This document shows positions 44,427 to 56,309 of a DNA stretch of 64,000 bases, in pieces. Both the position numbers and the translations under genes were made by a program. The notes under the pieces are model-generated. The model was not told the DNA's origin and searched no databases. It saw only the letters and a list, made by a program, of their open reading frames with translations. The stretch is from Eurosta solidaginis. Its lineage: Eukaryota; Arthropoda; Insecta; Diptera; Tephritidae. The number at the start of each line of letters is the position of its first letter. Within the stretch, counting starts at the first letter, position 1. The DNA is taken from NCBI RefSeq assembly GCF_040869045.1, contig NC_090319.1:372821601-372885600 (forward strand), read 5' to 3'.

Positions 44427-47400
44427 TCATTGCACATTAATTGGTTTTAATAAATCAATACTTCGTCCAAAACCGCCATAACCACTTCCACCATGTCCAC
44501 TTGACATATGACCATGACCACCTCCACCATGTTCATCATGCGAATGACTTGAGCTGTATACGGGTTTGGCAACAATTTCATATGTAGATTTACCACCGCC
44601 AGATGCCAAGCCCTTCAATCCCACAATACTTGACAGTGTTAAAGCCATTAAAGCTGTGAGAAGTGCTTTGCCAGCAAGCAATGCTAGAGCACCCATAGCG
44701 AGGGCCATAAGTGTACCTACAGCACGAATAAACAAAATTAAATATAAAAGTTGTGATAAAAAAGTGTTCAGCTTTTGAGAAATAATACTAACCCTTCATC
44801 ACCAAACCAGCAGCAAGTAAGGCTTCCATACCGCCCTTCTTACCAAATTTTCCTTTTCGTCCTGTTTCTACAGCTGATCGTGCTTCCGCTATTGTGCTTT
44901 GATCGATCAATTTGAAGCGTAGATAATGAGATTGTAGAAAACTACTCAACTTGTTCACAATGTATCCATTAATTCTTGAATTGGGATCGTTGGCATAGCT
45001 GCGTGCAACTTCTGTGGAAGAAATATAATATAAATATAAGGAAATTTAGGGAAGAAAACTCAGCGGCTAAAAGAATTAAACCACATACATTGCTTTCAAT
45101 TAACTAAAAAAGTAAAACAGATGTACTCAGCGTGGTTTTCATACAGCCTTCATATACAAAGTGTGTGGTACGTAAAACCTTTACATTTGCAATATCTTAA
45201 TTAAAATATTTTTAAAATTCTTTATCATTAGTACCAATTGCTTTTAACAACCTAATAGAGAGAGAGGGTTAAAGAAGCGCTCCACGAATATAAAATCTCA
45301 AAATCAAAAACCCCAAGTAAAAAGGCCGGCGCTCTTCGCACAAATACCATTGATCTGGGAGCAGACTTGGAAGGGTACACGATTATTGATTATATATATA
45401 TATATATTAAATATTTGGGATTGTGAATTTAAAGGATTCAAAACACAGCCTCACCTCTGGGCATTATAAGAAATGCCCTTCTTTTTCTTCTTGCAGGGAT
45501 AAATTGGATGTTGACGATCCTTAGATCTAGTACGTTCTGGTAACAAGCAACATTGACGAAAGAACAAACACTTGAACAACAATGACTTAGTATATGTCAA
45601 GGGCAATATATAAAATAACAAACTTTTTTTTTTTAAATACAACAATATTGCATAGTGCTCAAAACATAGAACATTTAAAGGCGAAAATTATGAACAGACA
45701 CTAACTCAGTTATATAGGATAAACAGAAAAAAGAAAACAGAAAGACAAGGAAGAAGGAGGTTCAGAGAACACATAAGAGATTGCAATAACAAAAAAAAAA
45801 AACGGAATCTAAGTATCATACCAGAGTCCAACTTTGCGAAACACATGGTCGAAAATAAATGTTCGCCAGCAAACATCAAACAATGTCCTTCACAGACAAG
45901 CAAAAGCCCGAAGTCAAAACGAACTCGAAAACATGAAAATCTACAAACAGAAAATATTAGACGATAGAATAATAAACGAACAGACAACCACAATTACTGA
46001 TACAATATTGGAATCTTTAAAACTTGTTTACATAAAACAAAGAAATCCCACACTTGCAAACACACTTCAACAAATAAACACAAAAAAATAACAGAACAAA
46101 AGCAACAAACACACAAAAAAGTTAAACGACTAAAATTACTGACTTCTACGTGCCACAGCTAACCACACAATTTGATCAGTGAATAGCAAACCATAACACA
46201 CACACAAACAAAAACATCAATTTAAAAATTTCTTCTCATGTACCTACAAATATGTAGAAGAAAAACAACAATAACAGATGAGAACTAAAAAATACACTGA
46301 AGATGGTACAACGATGAAACGAAACGAAAGGGACAGTTGGATTGCACGATTGGCACGATTGGATTGGTCACCACTTGTGCAAGGCCCTATTCCATTCAAT
46401 CAATGAAACGGAAAAATAAAAATTTTTTTTCTTGAAAGTGGACGAGATGCAGTCTAACTAAATTTCTTCAAATCTTATTCTTCTTATGTATTTTTAAAAG
46501 AAAGGGCCCTTATAAATTTAGTCAGTTAGACGGCATGGTAGACAGGCATTTCAGGTTAAAGAGCAATTAAAAAAGTGCTTTGTCAGCTACGACAGAATCC
46601 TACCTCAAGTTTGGTACGATGCTAGGGCTTGGGTCGTCCCTATAGACACCGCGGTTAAAGTATTGAGCACAAAATATCGATGTCGATTGGAAAAACTATC
46701 GTTGCGGTATCGTATTGTGTCGAAATTTAGGTCCCTAGAGAGGAAATTATTCTACATGAATATTTATGGAAATTTTGGAATAGTTTACAAAAAAAAAAAA
46801 TAAAAATTAATTTACAATAATGAATTGTAGATTTTATTATAGGGAATTTTTCGCTCTTTGGAAAAGGGCTTTAATTATTTCTCAAAAGTTATCCAAAATC
46901 CAATTACTTCCAATCCAAAACGAAATAATTACAAACAACTATCAGTCTTAACTTAAAACATAGTTGCTATAGTGTTAACTACTTTGTACTCTTTACTTTA
47001 ATTTTTAAAATAATTTTAATTGAGTTTTCGTGTTAACTTAAAATTTTGAATAACTTCAAAAAAAGAAAATTCTAATTAGTTTGAAAATATCTAAACTCAA
47101 AAATAAACAAAAATAAATTTTTATACTTAAAATCAAAATAAAAGATTTTTTAAATATCAACTTGAATGTTGATATAGTTGCCATATAAATTAGCTTCTTT
47201 ATTTGTCCGTGTCTTATTTCAAAACTGCTATAATATAATAAGCATCATTTCAAAATGTGCCTCAACCTGGGCCTGGGCACATTTTCGTATTTATCTAAAA
47301 TCTTGTTACGAGTCACTGAACGCATTTTGGTTTGGAAAGCTTTCATATCGTTTTTGTGATACCATTCAAAATAAATTTTGTAACGAGTTTAGTGCAATTC

Positions 47401-50400
47401 CACTTATTTGCAACCTTCTGCTAACGTTCGAATCACTAATCTGTTGAATAAATAACTCCAATATTCAATAATGCAAAGTGGTCTTTTTTATACTACTTTC
47501 ACAATAACACTTCTACTTCTCAACAGATAGCGTGCTTAAATCAAACTGATTCCCATGCCTCAGCTGGTGTTGCTTTTATACTCTTCGGTTTCCTCGTTTG
47601 CATATTTCTAGGCGTTTCTAGAATTTACTACTTGTTTACCAGCTATAAACTCACCAGCTATAACTACAGATGCACTAATATAGCTTCTCGTATAGCCATA
47701 TGTGCGCGTATATGTGAGTGATACTTCCACCGATGATTGCCTACTTTTGGGAGTATCTCAGATATATGCATGTGTTTGTGCGTTTCTCACCGCTGCTTGT
47801 ATGGACATATGTGTAGACATAATGATTAATTTGTTTACGTACATACAAGTGTGGCAGCTTGCTTTATTGGTGTTGTTGCTTTATTTACTTAGTTTCAGAT
47901 TAGTGATGTGAGTATCACTTAGTGTCACTAATATTCGTCAAAATATTAATAGTATTTTTGGGTTGATTTTCAGTTTCGAGTCTTATAACTAGTCATATAC
48001 TTAATTATTAAAAAATATATATATAAATAACAAAGTTAGGTAAGTAGTATGTCGGTCCTCGAGCTTCCACCTCCGATTTTCTTTTTGAACATGATTGAAG
48101 AATATTTCCCAAAATTATTCCAAAAACTTATAAAACCGAAGAACATAAACTTTTTATACCTTTCATAGAAATGAAATGATATATTAAGTTTGTTTCGAAT
48201 CGCAGAATCGTAAGTCCTTAAAGTAGAAAAGTGGACTCACCAAAAAGTAAATCGAAATAATCAGGAGGACAACCTGAGTTGATTTAGCCATGTCCGTCTG
48301 TGATATCTTGATGAAATTTGGTGTGCAGGTTTATTTTGGGCCACGATTAAACATATGTCGGAACCAACCGAATCGGACCACCATACATATATCGCCCGGA
48401 CGGATTTTTCAGAAAAGGGGATTTTTTATCATATATTTCTCATTTAATCGTATAAAAGCTTCATATTTAAACAGGACCTGTATCGTGTGTTACGATTCGT
48501 ATATTTCACTCAATTTATATTAAACTCCCAAACTATTTATACAAATTAGTTCACATATGTAGTTATTCGGACTCACAATTTCAGAGATATTGTGGTTTAA
48601 TATTTGAGTGAAAACTTGATTTTTATACAAATCGTAGCACATGATACGGACCCAGATGGCACATATTGTTGTATGAAAAAAAACATAGAGATCGGTCGTA
48701 TATATAGCATATATCCCATATAACCTATTGTTCAGATAGGAAGCTTTTCGTTACACATTCTAACAGCAAGAAGCTTAAAACTTCTTACATGTATGGCATA
48801 TGATATCCTTTAAAACAAACGTAAAGATCGGTCGTATGTATAGTACATATTCCAGATATCAGATAAGAGATACACTGCCATAGCCATCTCATGTTGATCA
48901 CAAGAAACGTGAAACTCTGTGTGAGGATTACCGATGTATTATTTATTTGATATCTATCGAAAATGTTGCTTAGGTATGTTCACTTATTCTATATCTGGGT
49001 CGAAATTTCTCAAGTGGGCCACTTTAAAATCGTTTGTCTCAGTTTTCATTGATTAATACAGTTTTTAATCGGTTTGGACGTAAGAACGATCTCCCCAAAA
49101 TATTTTTGCAAACATTTTTTTTTTTACATTAGTTATTAACAGTTGGAATTTTGGTCATGTTATTTTAAAAAATTAATAACTCGTTTTGACGCTCGCGCGC
49201 TGAGTCATCGTGTGACCCAAATTTTGTGGATGATTTATACTGATCAAAAAGACGTGCCCGATGTGCCAAAATTTTCTCGCAGGCGGAATAGTTTTATTAT
49301 TTTTTAATTACTCAAAACAAACAGAATTTTTTTAGCAAAATAATAATTTGTTATTAAAAACGATTTTTTATGGCAAAGTATATTAATTGACGAAAATTTT
49401 GATGTAGAAAACGTTGAGTTTCGATAAACCGTTCTCGAGTTATTAATTTTTTAAAATAACATAATCAAAAACTCTAACTGTTAATAACTAATGTAAAAAA
49501 AAATTTTTTGCAAAAATATTTTGGGGAGATCGTCTTTACCTCCAAACCGATTAAAACCGTATTAATCAAAGAGAACTGAGACAGTCGATTTTAAATTGGC
49601 CCACTTGAGAAATTTCGACCCATATATTACATATTTTATAGAGCCGTTTATTCAGATATGACAAATGCGATAAAATTATTGATAAGCTTCATTCATGATA
49701 TGTATTAAGTCTTCGCCACAGCTGGAGACAGTCCCGCCCTTACTTGTTTTATAATGCAATTTTCCCCCTCAGAGGAATCCATTTGAGCGCTTAACACGAG
49801 CTTGAGGTTACTTTTACTATAAATGGTCCCATTAAAAGTAATTACCTCCTTCATGAACTCGGATTTTTATTTTAAAAACCTTATAAAATTAAGGTCAATG
49901 TTAAGTACTTATACATCTTTTTTTTAAGACAAAGTTTCACCGATCATTTCCAGTTATGCAAAAGGTTTCTTGCCCCTCACAATAAATTTATATAATTTTT
50001 CAAGGACATCCTAAAACGCAAATTTTTTTACAACTAAAATTTAGTTAGAACTAATTTCATTATCTTAAAACAAAGTTTTACCCAGCTTTATTATCACAGA
50101 GCAAATACAAATCAATTTTCTTAGAAATCTTAAACGATTACATGCTTTACCGAAGCAACACATTTAAACGTTTACTCAACAACTTTAGATATTTTCGTTC
50201 ATTTTTCCCACTTACCCGCCATTAAGTCGTTGCTTTTCACTTCAGCTGCACTAACATCCTTCACTATGCTAATGCCAGGCGCAAACACCAGCTCGTCCTT
50301 TTCCGTTAATCGTTCCATAATTTTCACAAATTCAATTTTCAAGCACATCCAACTAAATTGAGTATGGCATTCCTCGAAAGCACGTTTCATACCATCATAT

Positions 50401-50576
50401 TTGCTATTGGGCGTATTTGTAGTTTCGGTGGATGTGGCATGTGAGGAGGCAGGTGGTGCATTAATGCTATTTTCGCTAGTGATCTCTTCCCGTACAGTGG
50501 CTGCATTCGACATTTTCAATATTAAAATGAAAAATCCCAAATAATATAAATATTCCATATTCCTTTGTAGCAGCAT
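44427..50576 (-). CDS. Osiris-family (DUF1676) protein, three exons
   Basis: Exons by eye: 50576-50216 (361 nt), 45011-44793 (219 nt), 44716-44427 (290 nt). The total of 870 nt gives 289 residues plus stop, and both junctions are phase 1 with GT-AG borders (GTAAGT...CCACAG; GTTAGT...GCTGTAG). Exon 1 starts at ATG 50576, or the in-frame ATG 50558, and begins with a signal-peptide-like hydrophobic segment 'YLYYLGFFILIL'. It then has 'FEECHTQFSWMCLKIEFVKI', carrying the two cysteines of Osiris N-termini. Exon 2 is acidic and basic ('YANDPNSRINGYIVNKL'). Exon 3 opens with the hydrophobic 'LAMGALALLAGKALLTALMA' and then 'GLKGLASGGGKSTYEIVAKP', the Osiris signature, ending in an H/G-rich tail. Osiris proteins are insect-specific, secretory or endosomal, and act in cuticle and extracellular matrix formation. 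The paralogue number is not determined. Confidence 0.93.
44717..44792 (-). other. Osiris intron 2 (76 bp)
   Basis: Donor GTTAGT at 44792-44787, acceptor 'tgctgtag' ending at 44717. Typical length for a short fly intron. Confidence 0.9.
45700..46090 (+). pseudogene. Possible decayed transposon coding patch
   Basis: Plus-strand text reads 'RFREHIRDCNNKKKK' and later, in another frame, 'LENMKIYKQKILDDRIINEQ' with 'ESLKLVYIKQRNPTLANTLQ'. The 'R..EH' pattern and the C-terminal 'E...I..R.PTLN' style resemble the GIY-YIG nuclease end of a Penelope-like element, but the frame is broken and the identification is weak. It lies inside Osiris intron 1, in the antisense orientation. Confidence 0.3.
48150..48980 (+). 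repeat. Decayed dispersed repeat
   Basis: Contains 'agccatgtccgtctgtgata', 'aatttggtgtgcaggtttat' and 'aatcggaccaccatacatat', the style of common non-coding fly repeats. It begins with 'tttatacctttcatagaaat'. A similar 'catacctttcatgaatgg' at about 61159 may be another piece of the same family. Confidence 0.5.
48996..49622. mobile_element. Long-terminal-inverted-repeat element, 627 bp, in the Osiris intron
   Basis: The left arm (48996-49190) and right arm (49430-49622) are inverted copies about 190 bp long. The ends TGGGTCGAAATTTCTCAAGT and the complement of ACTTGAGAAATTTCGACCCA match exactly. Further in, both arms have the 'aaatattttggggagatcgt' complement and 'ttattaattttttaaaataa' blocks. 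The 240-bp centre has no coding region. No clear target duplication was found, so the superfamily is open. It could fold into a long hairpin within the Osiris pre-mRNA. Confidence 0.75.
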
Positions 50577-50720
50577 AACGTTGACTGAATGATCTGTGTG
50601 TGTGTTTGCGTGTAGTGTAAGGAGTAAGCAATTTGTACTTTCTGCATTAACTAAAACCGCCGCGCCAATGGGGTTTAAGGTGACCGCTGTTGTGTATCGC
50701 ACAATATCTAACTAACAACT
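50577..50720 (-). promoter_or_regulatory. Candidate 5' UTR of the Osiris gene
   Basis: Region between the candidate initiator and the first in-frame ATG. An upstream ATG at 50647 opens a 42-codon frame in another phase that overlaps the Osiris start. It would lower translation if the transcript really begins at 50720. Confidence 0.35.
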
Positions 50721-50753
50721 GTGGATCGACATTGAAGAAATCTGAATTTTATA
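50715..50753 (-). promoter_or_regulatory. Candidate TATA box and initiator of the Osiris gene
   Basis: TATAAAA on the minus strand at 50753-50747, and an initiator-like CACAGTT with A+1 at 50720. The first T of the TATA box lies 33 bases upstream of that A, close to the usual 30-31. No transcript data; chosen only because both motifs occur together just upstream of exon 1. Confidence 0.4.
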
Positions 50754-51567
50754 CGATAATAAGAGTAATACATAAGAAAATGCGGCAAAAAAAATTCCAA
50801 AAGAAATTATCAAAATGCTGCGGAAAATTGTAGCAGTTAAAAAAAAAATGAAAACGGTAGCAGTGGCTAGCTGGCCTTTAGGTGGTAATGTTATGTATGT
50901 ATGTATGTGCATACCTTTCACTGTCGACGCACAGCGGAACTGCGCCACAAATGAAAGGAATATTGAGAGATAGTAAATATTGTGGCACATTGGGCTAGAT
51001 GGCGTTAATCGCAAATATTTATTGTTAAAGGGTGTTGCAAAAGTTAAAAAAATAAGATCAAAGCCAGCCGGAACATAAAATCGAATTAACATAGAATAAC
51101 ATTGGGAATTGCAAGCAGCTCTTTAAATTATGTTACTGCTCCAAATATAAATAAATTAAACATAGTTGGTAAAGAGGAATAGAAGTATCAATTTATCAGT
51201 CGAACAAACCACCGCTGTATAGCTAAATGGTTAGGGCAGCGTGCCTAAAGCATATAGCACTTGGCAGAAAAATTGTCTACCTACTATTCCAAAAACAAAA
51301 TAAAATTTTTCAATTCTAGAAAATTAAAAAAAACAATAATTATTATTAAAAAAATTATTTTTCCGGCCTTGAGCTCGAACCGAACTTTAAAATGTAAATA
51401 AAAAAAATTATACCAAGACGTAATTGCGAAGACTAGAGATAAATGGCTTATTTTTTTATGAATTTTGCTATAAAAATCGAAAATAATAATTATAAATGGC
51501 TTGTTTTATTCGAATTTTGCTATAAAATTCGAAAATAAAAATTATTATTTCGAGTTTTTATTTCACT
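50754..51567. other. Upstream of Osiris; short tRNA-like SINE head near 51212
   Basis: A (GTAT)n run lies at about 50892-50907. At 51212-51256 'tagctaaatggttagggcag' followed by 'cgtgcc' resembles the A-box half of a tRNA or tRNA-derived SINE but has no B box or acceptor stem. A/T-rich repeats occur at 51470-51540. No gene. Confidence 0.35.
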
Positions 51568-51850
51568 CGACTTGGTAGCGTACTCCGCTTACCACACCGA
51601 AGGTCTTGGGTTAAAAATATCGGGAATAGCAACATCAACAATTTTGAAAAAAGTTGTTTCAATTTTCAAGTTTTCCTAAGCTGGGTCGTCCTTTAACAGC
51701 TGTTTGGCAAACACTCCCAGTGTATTTCTGTCATAAAAACTTATCAATGAAAATTCAGCTGCCTTGGAGATGCCGTGCGCAGTAGGTTAAACCAAAAGGA
51801 GCATAACGCAAATTGGAAGGGAAGCTCCTGTCTAAGCCTCCTGAAAGGTA
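51568..51850 (+). mobile_element. tRNA-derived SINE, diverged
   Basis: 'ttggtagcgtactccgctta', a B-box relic 'cttgggttaaaaatatcggg', then 'gtcataaaaacttatcaatg', 'ctgccttggagatgcc' and 'acgcaaattggaagggaagc' follow the order of the full-length SINEs but with many changes and small indels. Confidence 0.7.
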
Positions 51851-52791
51851 ATTTTTGAGGAAAACGAGAATTTTCATAACATAAACATAAGTGACTAACT
51901 GAGAATCGTAAAAAAGGTCTTTACAGGATCTAGCCAAAGGATTTTAGCTGCAAACTTATTTCATCTTCAATTTTCAAAGGCTTTACGAGACCACTGAATA
52001 CAAAAGCTGATAGCGATATCTAACATAATAATAGCTGTGTTTTTTTTTACATCTATATGCACATTTACGCTTAAACTTTATATGGACTGCTAAGCGTTAA
52101 ACTTTATTTACCTTCCGAAATTGCTGTGCAGAAAATTAGTACTCCTAAATGTCCATACGCATTATACTCAGATGCAACAGAAATATGTGTCTATATTTCA
52201 CCTCTACACTAATTCTATGTATCACCCCTACAAGTGGTGTGTGTCCACTATTCATCGCAACCGATTCATCTGTAAAAAAAACACGGCTAATATAATAACA
52301 CAAATGAGCCAGTGCTCATCGCAAAAACTGCTGCAGAAATGGCATTAAAATGAAAATTTTATGCAACGCGGTGACTTTTTGCGTTGCGTTCACTGACATC
52401 TGGAGGCTCTCAGATTTACTAAAGTCAGCAAGAGCACCTACGTCATACGGAATTTGGTTTAAACGATAAAAAGTGTTTCGTTGCGTTGCGTTGTACATAA
52501 TTTGCCTACAAACCTTATAGACTTTTCGGCTGCTGGAGCAATAATTTTTCCCAGTTCGCTATAATGAGCTTAGAAATTTAGAGCGATTAACCAATAATCC
52601 ATATATATATCTGCTTTCTACCATCATCAGAATCGGAGAAGCCAGTCGCCTCAGTATGAATTTCGGCTTGAGAACGTTTATTTTTATCACGCGCATAAGA
52701 CTCAAACGACATTATTTCCAAAGTCGGTTTTAGATTTTGTTCCCATAAGATAGCAAATGCTCATATGTGAATTTTCTTATACTTTATAAAA
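51851..52791. other. No gene recognised
   Basis: Short frames only; no terminal repeats noticed. Confidence 0.3.
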
Positions 52792-55781
52792 CAAGTAAGG
52801 AAGGCTAAGTTCGGATGTAACCGAACATTACATACTCAGTTGAGAGCTATGGAGACAAAGTAAGGGAAAATCACCATGTAGGAAAATGAACCTAGGGTAA
52901 CCCTGGAATGTGTTTGTATGACATGCGTTTCAAATGGAAGGTATTAAAGAATATTTTAAGAGGGCAATGGTTCTATAGGTGGACGCCATTTAGGGATATC
53001 GCCATAAAGGTGGACCAGGGCTGACTCTAGAATACGTTTGTACAATATGGGTATCAAACGAAAGGTGTTAATAAGTATTTTAAAAGGGAGTGGGCCTTAG
53101 TTCTATGGGTGGGCGCCTTTTCGGGATATCGCCATAAACGTGGACCAGGGGTGACTCTAGAATGCGTTTGTTGTACGATATGGGTATCAAATGAAAGGTG
53201 TTAATGAGTATTTTAAATGGGAGTGGGCCTTAGTTTTATAAGTGGACGCCTTTTCGGAATATCGTTATAAAGGTGGACCAGGGTTGACTCTAGAATACGT
53301 TTGTACAATATGGGTATCAAACGAAAGGTGTTAATAAGTATTTTAAAAGGGAGTAGGCCTTAGTTCTATAGGTGGACGCCTTTTCGGAATATCGTTATAA
53401 AGGTGGACCAGGGTTGACTCTAGAATTTGTTTGTTCGATATGGGTATCAAATGAAAGGTGTTAATGAGTATTTTAAAAGGGAGTAGGCCTTAGTTCTATA
53501 GGTGGACGCCTTTTCGGAATATCGTTATAAAGGTGGACCAGGGGTGAATATAGAATTTGTTTGTACGATATGGGTATCAAACGAAAGGTGTTAATAAGTA
53601 TTTTAAAAGGGAGTGGGCCTTAGTTCTATAGGTGGACGCCTTTTCGGAATATCGTTATAAAGGTGGACCAGGGTTGACTCTAGAATACGTTTGTACAATA
53701 TGGGTATCAAACGAAAGGTGTTAATAAGTATTTTAAAAGGGAGTGGGCCTTAGTTCTATGGGTGGGCGCCTTTTCGGGATATCGCCATAAACGTGGACCA
53801 GGGGTGACTCTAGAATGCGTTTGTTGTACGATATGGGTATCAAATGAAAGGTGTTAATGAGTATTTTAAATGGGAGTGGGCCTTAGTTTTATAAGTGGAC
53901 GCCTTTTCGAAATATCGTTATAAAGGTGGACCAGGGTTGACTCTAGAATACGTTTGTACAATATGGGTATCAAACGAAAGGTGTTAATAAGTATTTTAAA
54001 AGGGAGTGGGCCTTAGTTCTATGGGTGGGCGCCTTTTCGGGATATCGCCATAAACGTGGACCAGGGGTGACTCTAGAATGCGTTTGTTGTACGATATGGG
54101 TATCAAATGAAAGGTGTTAATGAGTATTTTAAAGGGGAGTGGGCCTTAGTTTTATAAGTGGACGCCTTTTCGGAATATCGTTATAAAGGTGGACCAGGGT
54201 TGACTCTAGAATACGTTTGTACAATATGGGTATCAAACGAAAGGTGTTAATAAGTATTTTAAAAGGGAGTAGGCCTTAGTTCTATGGGTGGACGCCTTTT
54301 CGGGATATCGTTATAAAGGTGGACCAGGGGTGACTCTAGAATTTTTTGTACGATATTGGTATCAAATTAAAGGTATTAATGAGGGTTTTAAAACGGAGTG
54401 GCCCTTAGTTGCATATGTGAAGGCGTTTTCGAGATATCGACCAAAATGTGGACCAGGGTGATCCAGAACATCATCTGTCGGGTACCGCTAATTTGTTTAT
54501 ATATGTAATACCACGAACAGTATTCCGTCCAAGTATCCAAGGGCTTTTGATTTCGCCCTGCAAAACTTTTTCATTTTCTTCTACTTAATATGGTAGGTTT
54601 CACACCCATTTTACAAAGTTTTTTTCTAAAGTTATATTTTGCGTCAATAGACCAATACAATTATCATGTTTCATCCCTTTTTTCGTATTTGGTATATAAT
54701 TATGACATTCTTTTCATTTTTCGTGATTTTCGACATCGAAAAATTGGGCGTGGTCATAGTCGGATTTCGGCCATTTTTTATACCCATACAAAGTGAGTTC
54801 AGATAAGTACGTGGACTGAGTTTAATAAATATATATCGATTTTTGCCCAGTTTATCGTGTTAACGGCCGCGCGGAAGGACAGACGGTCTACTGTGTATAA
54901 AAACTGGGCGTGGCTTCACCGATTTCGCCCTTTTTCACAGAAAACAGTTATCGTCCTAGAATCTAAGCCTCTACCAAATTTCACAAGGATTGGTAAATTT
55001 TTGTTCGCCTTATGGCATTAAAAGTATCCTAGACAAATTAAATGAAAAAGGGCGGAGCCACGCCCATTTTGAAAATTTCTTTTATTTTTGTATTTTGTTG
55101 CACCATATCATTACTGTAGTTGAATGTTGACATAATTTACTTATATACTGTAAAGATATTAACTTTTCTTTTAAAATTTGACTTTAAAAAATTTTTTTTT
55201 TAAAAAGTGGGCGTGGTTGTTCTCTGATTTTGCTAATTTTTATTAAGCATACATATAGTAATAGTAGTAACGTTCCTGCCAAATTTCATCATGGTATCTT
55301 CAACGACTGCCAAATTTCAGCTTGCAAAACTTCTAAATTACCTTCTTTTAAAAGAGGGCGGTGCCACCCCCTTGTCCAAAATTTTACTAGTTTTCTATTC
55401 TGCGTCATAAGTTTAACTCACCTACCAAGTTTCATCGCTTAATCCGTATTTGGTAATGAATTATCGCACTTTTTCGATTTTTCGAAATTTTCGATATCTA
55501 AACAGTGTGCGTGGTTGTAGTCTGATATCGTTCATTTTAAATAGCGATCTAAGTGGAGTTCCCAGGAACCTACATACCACATTTCATCAAGATACCTCAA
55601 AATTTACTTAAGTTATCGTGTTAACGGATGGACGGACGGACACGGCTCAATCGGATTTTTTCGATACTGATGATTTTGATATATGGAAGTCTATATCTAT
55701 CTCGATTTCTTTATACCTGTACAACCAACCGTTATCCAATCAAAGTTAATATACTTTGTGAGCTCTGCTCAACTGAGTATA
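52792..55781 (+). mobile_element. Helitron/Helentron-like element, copy F, with higher-order tandem array
   Basis: Starts 'caagtaaggaaggctaag' and ends 'agctctgctcaactgagtat'. About 11 units of roughly 127 bp lie at 52905-54410. Two unit types alternate over much of the array: one with 'acgtttgtacaatatggg' and 'ggtgggcgcc', one with 'gcgtttgttgtacgatatgg' and 'taagtggacgcc', forming a dimer of about 260 bp. The family body and a short GGAC run (about 55628-55641) follow. Its 3' end abuts another repeat. Confidence 0.7.
52905..54410 (+). repeat. 127-bp tandem array within copy F
   Basis: Same unit as in copies D and E but with its own diagnostic bases ('aatatcgttataaaggtgga', 'aataagtattttaaaaggga'), so the array homogenised independently after the copies separated. 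Confidence 0.9.
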
Positions 55782-56300
55782 GATAGCAGACCCGGCAGAC
55801 GTTGTTCTGCCCTAAATTTGGTCTATCTGCATACATTTTAATAACCTCTTTCCATCTAACTCTGCCCTCGCCCTTCTACACTTTTTCCTAATCCTTGTAT
55901 TCACTCCTCCCTCCGTATTTTTCGCTTCATCTATCTGCATCTTCATCTCATTCTATCTCTTTCTCAGTCTCCTTCTCTCTTTTCTCTTTTCTCAAGTTTT
56001 TCTCATTCTTCTTCATATTTTATTGCCAGTCCCAGGTGGTATGTATTTTGTTCCAGTCCCATTCCGAGTCTCAGTCCCAGTCCCACTCCGAGTCTCAGTC
56101 TCAGTCTCAGTCACAGTCCTAGTCCTAATCCCAGTCCCAGTCCGTCTCTGGCCTACTTCCCAGAAAAAAGCATCGAAAATACTAATATAAGCAAATTTAT
56201 ATACCAAGTTTCAGGCAAATCGAATAGAACGTATGTAAATAGGTATGTGGGTATTATTAATTCATGTCTTTATTTCGGCTTCGCCAGGTTAATGTGACTA
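55782..56300 (+). repeat. Dispersed repeat with TCCCAG-type simple repeat
   Basis: Begins 'gatagcagacccggcagacg' then 'ttgttctgcc'. The middle is pyrimidine-rich, with about 15 tandem 6-bp 'cagtcc/cagtct' units at 56030-56145. It ends with 'aaatttatataccaagtttc' and 'ctttatttcggcttcgcc'. Frames on both strands across the hexamers are products of the repeat. Confidence 0.65.
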
Positions 56301-56309
56301 AATCGAATA

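Larger units (their letters stand above)
45012..50215 (-). other. Osiris intron 1 (5.2 kb), repeat-bearing
   Basis: Donor GTAAGT at 50215, acceptor 'ttccacag' at 45012. Splice phase and the continuity of the protein support direct joining of exons 1 and 2, although a small exon of a length divisible by three cannot be excluded. Contents: an AT-dinucleotide run near 45390-45410, a decayed coding-like patch near 45700-46090, the repeat at 48150-48980 and a long-inverted-repeat element at 48996-49622. The 46100-48100 part shows nothing recognisable. Confidence 0.8.

Noticed and set aside
45706..45993. 95-codon minus-strand frame in the Osiris intron as an extra exon
   Set aside because: Hydrophobic low-complexity translation from T-rich sequence. 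Exons 1 and 2 already join in phase and the frame lacks Osiris similarity.
46452..46531. Short inverted repeat GTCTAACTAAATTT / AAATTTAGTCAGTTAGAC
   Set aside because: Arms of about 14-18 bp with an indel and no target duplication; too weak to call an element.
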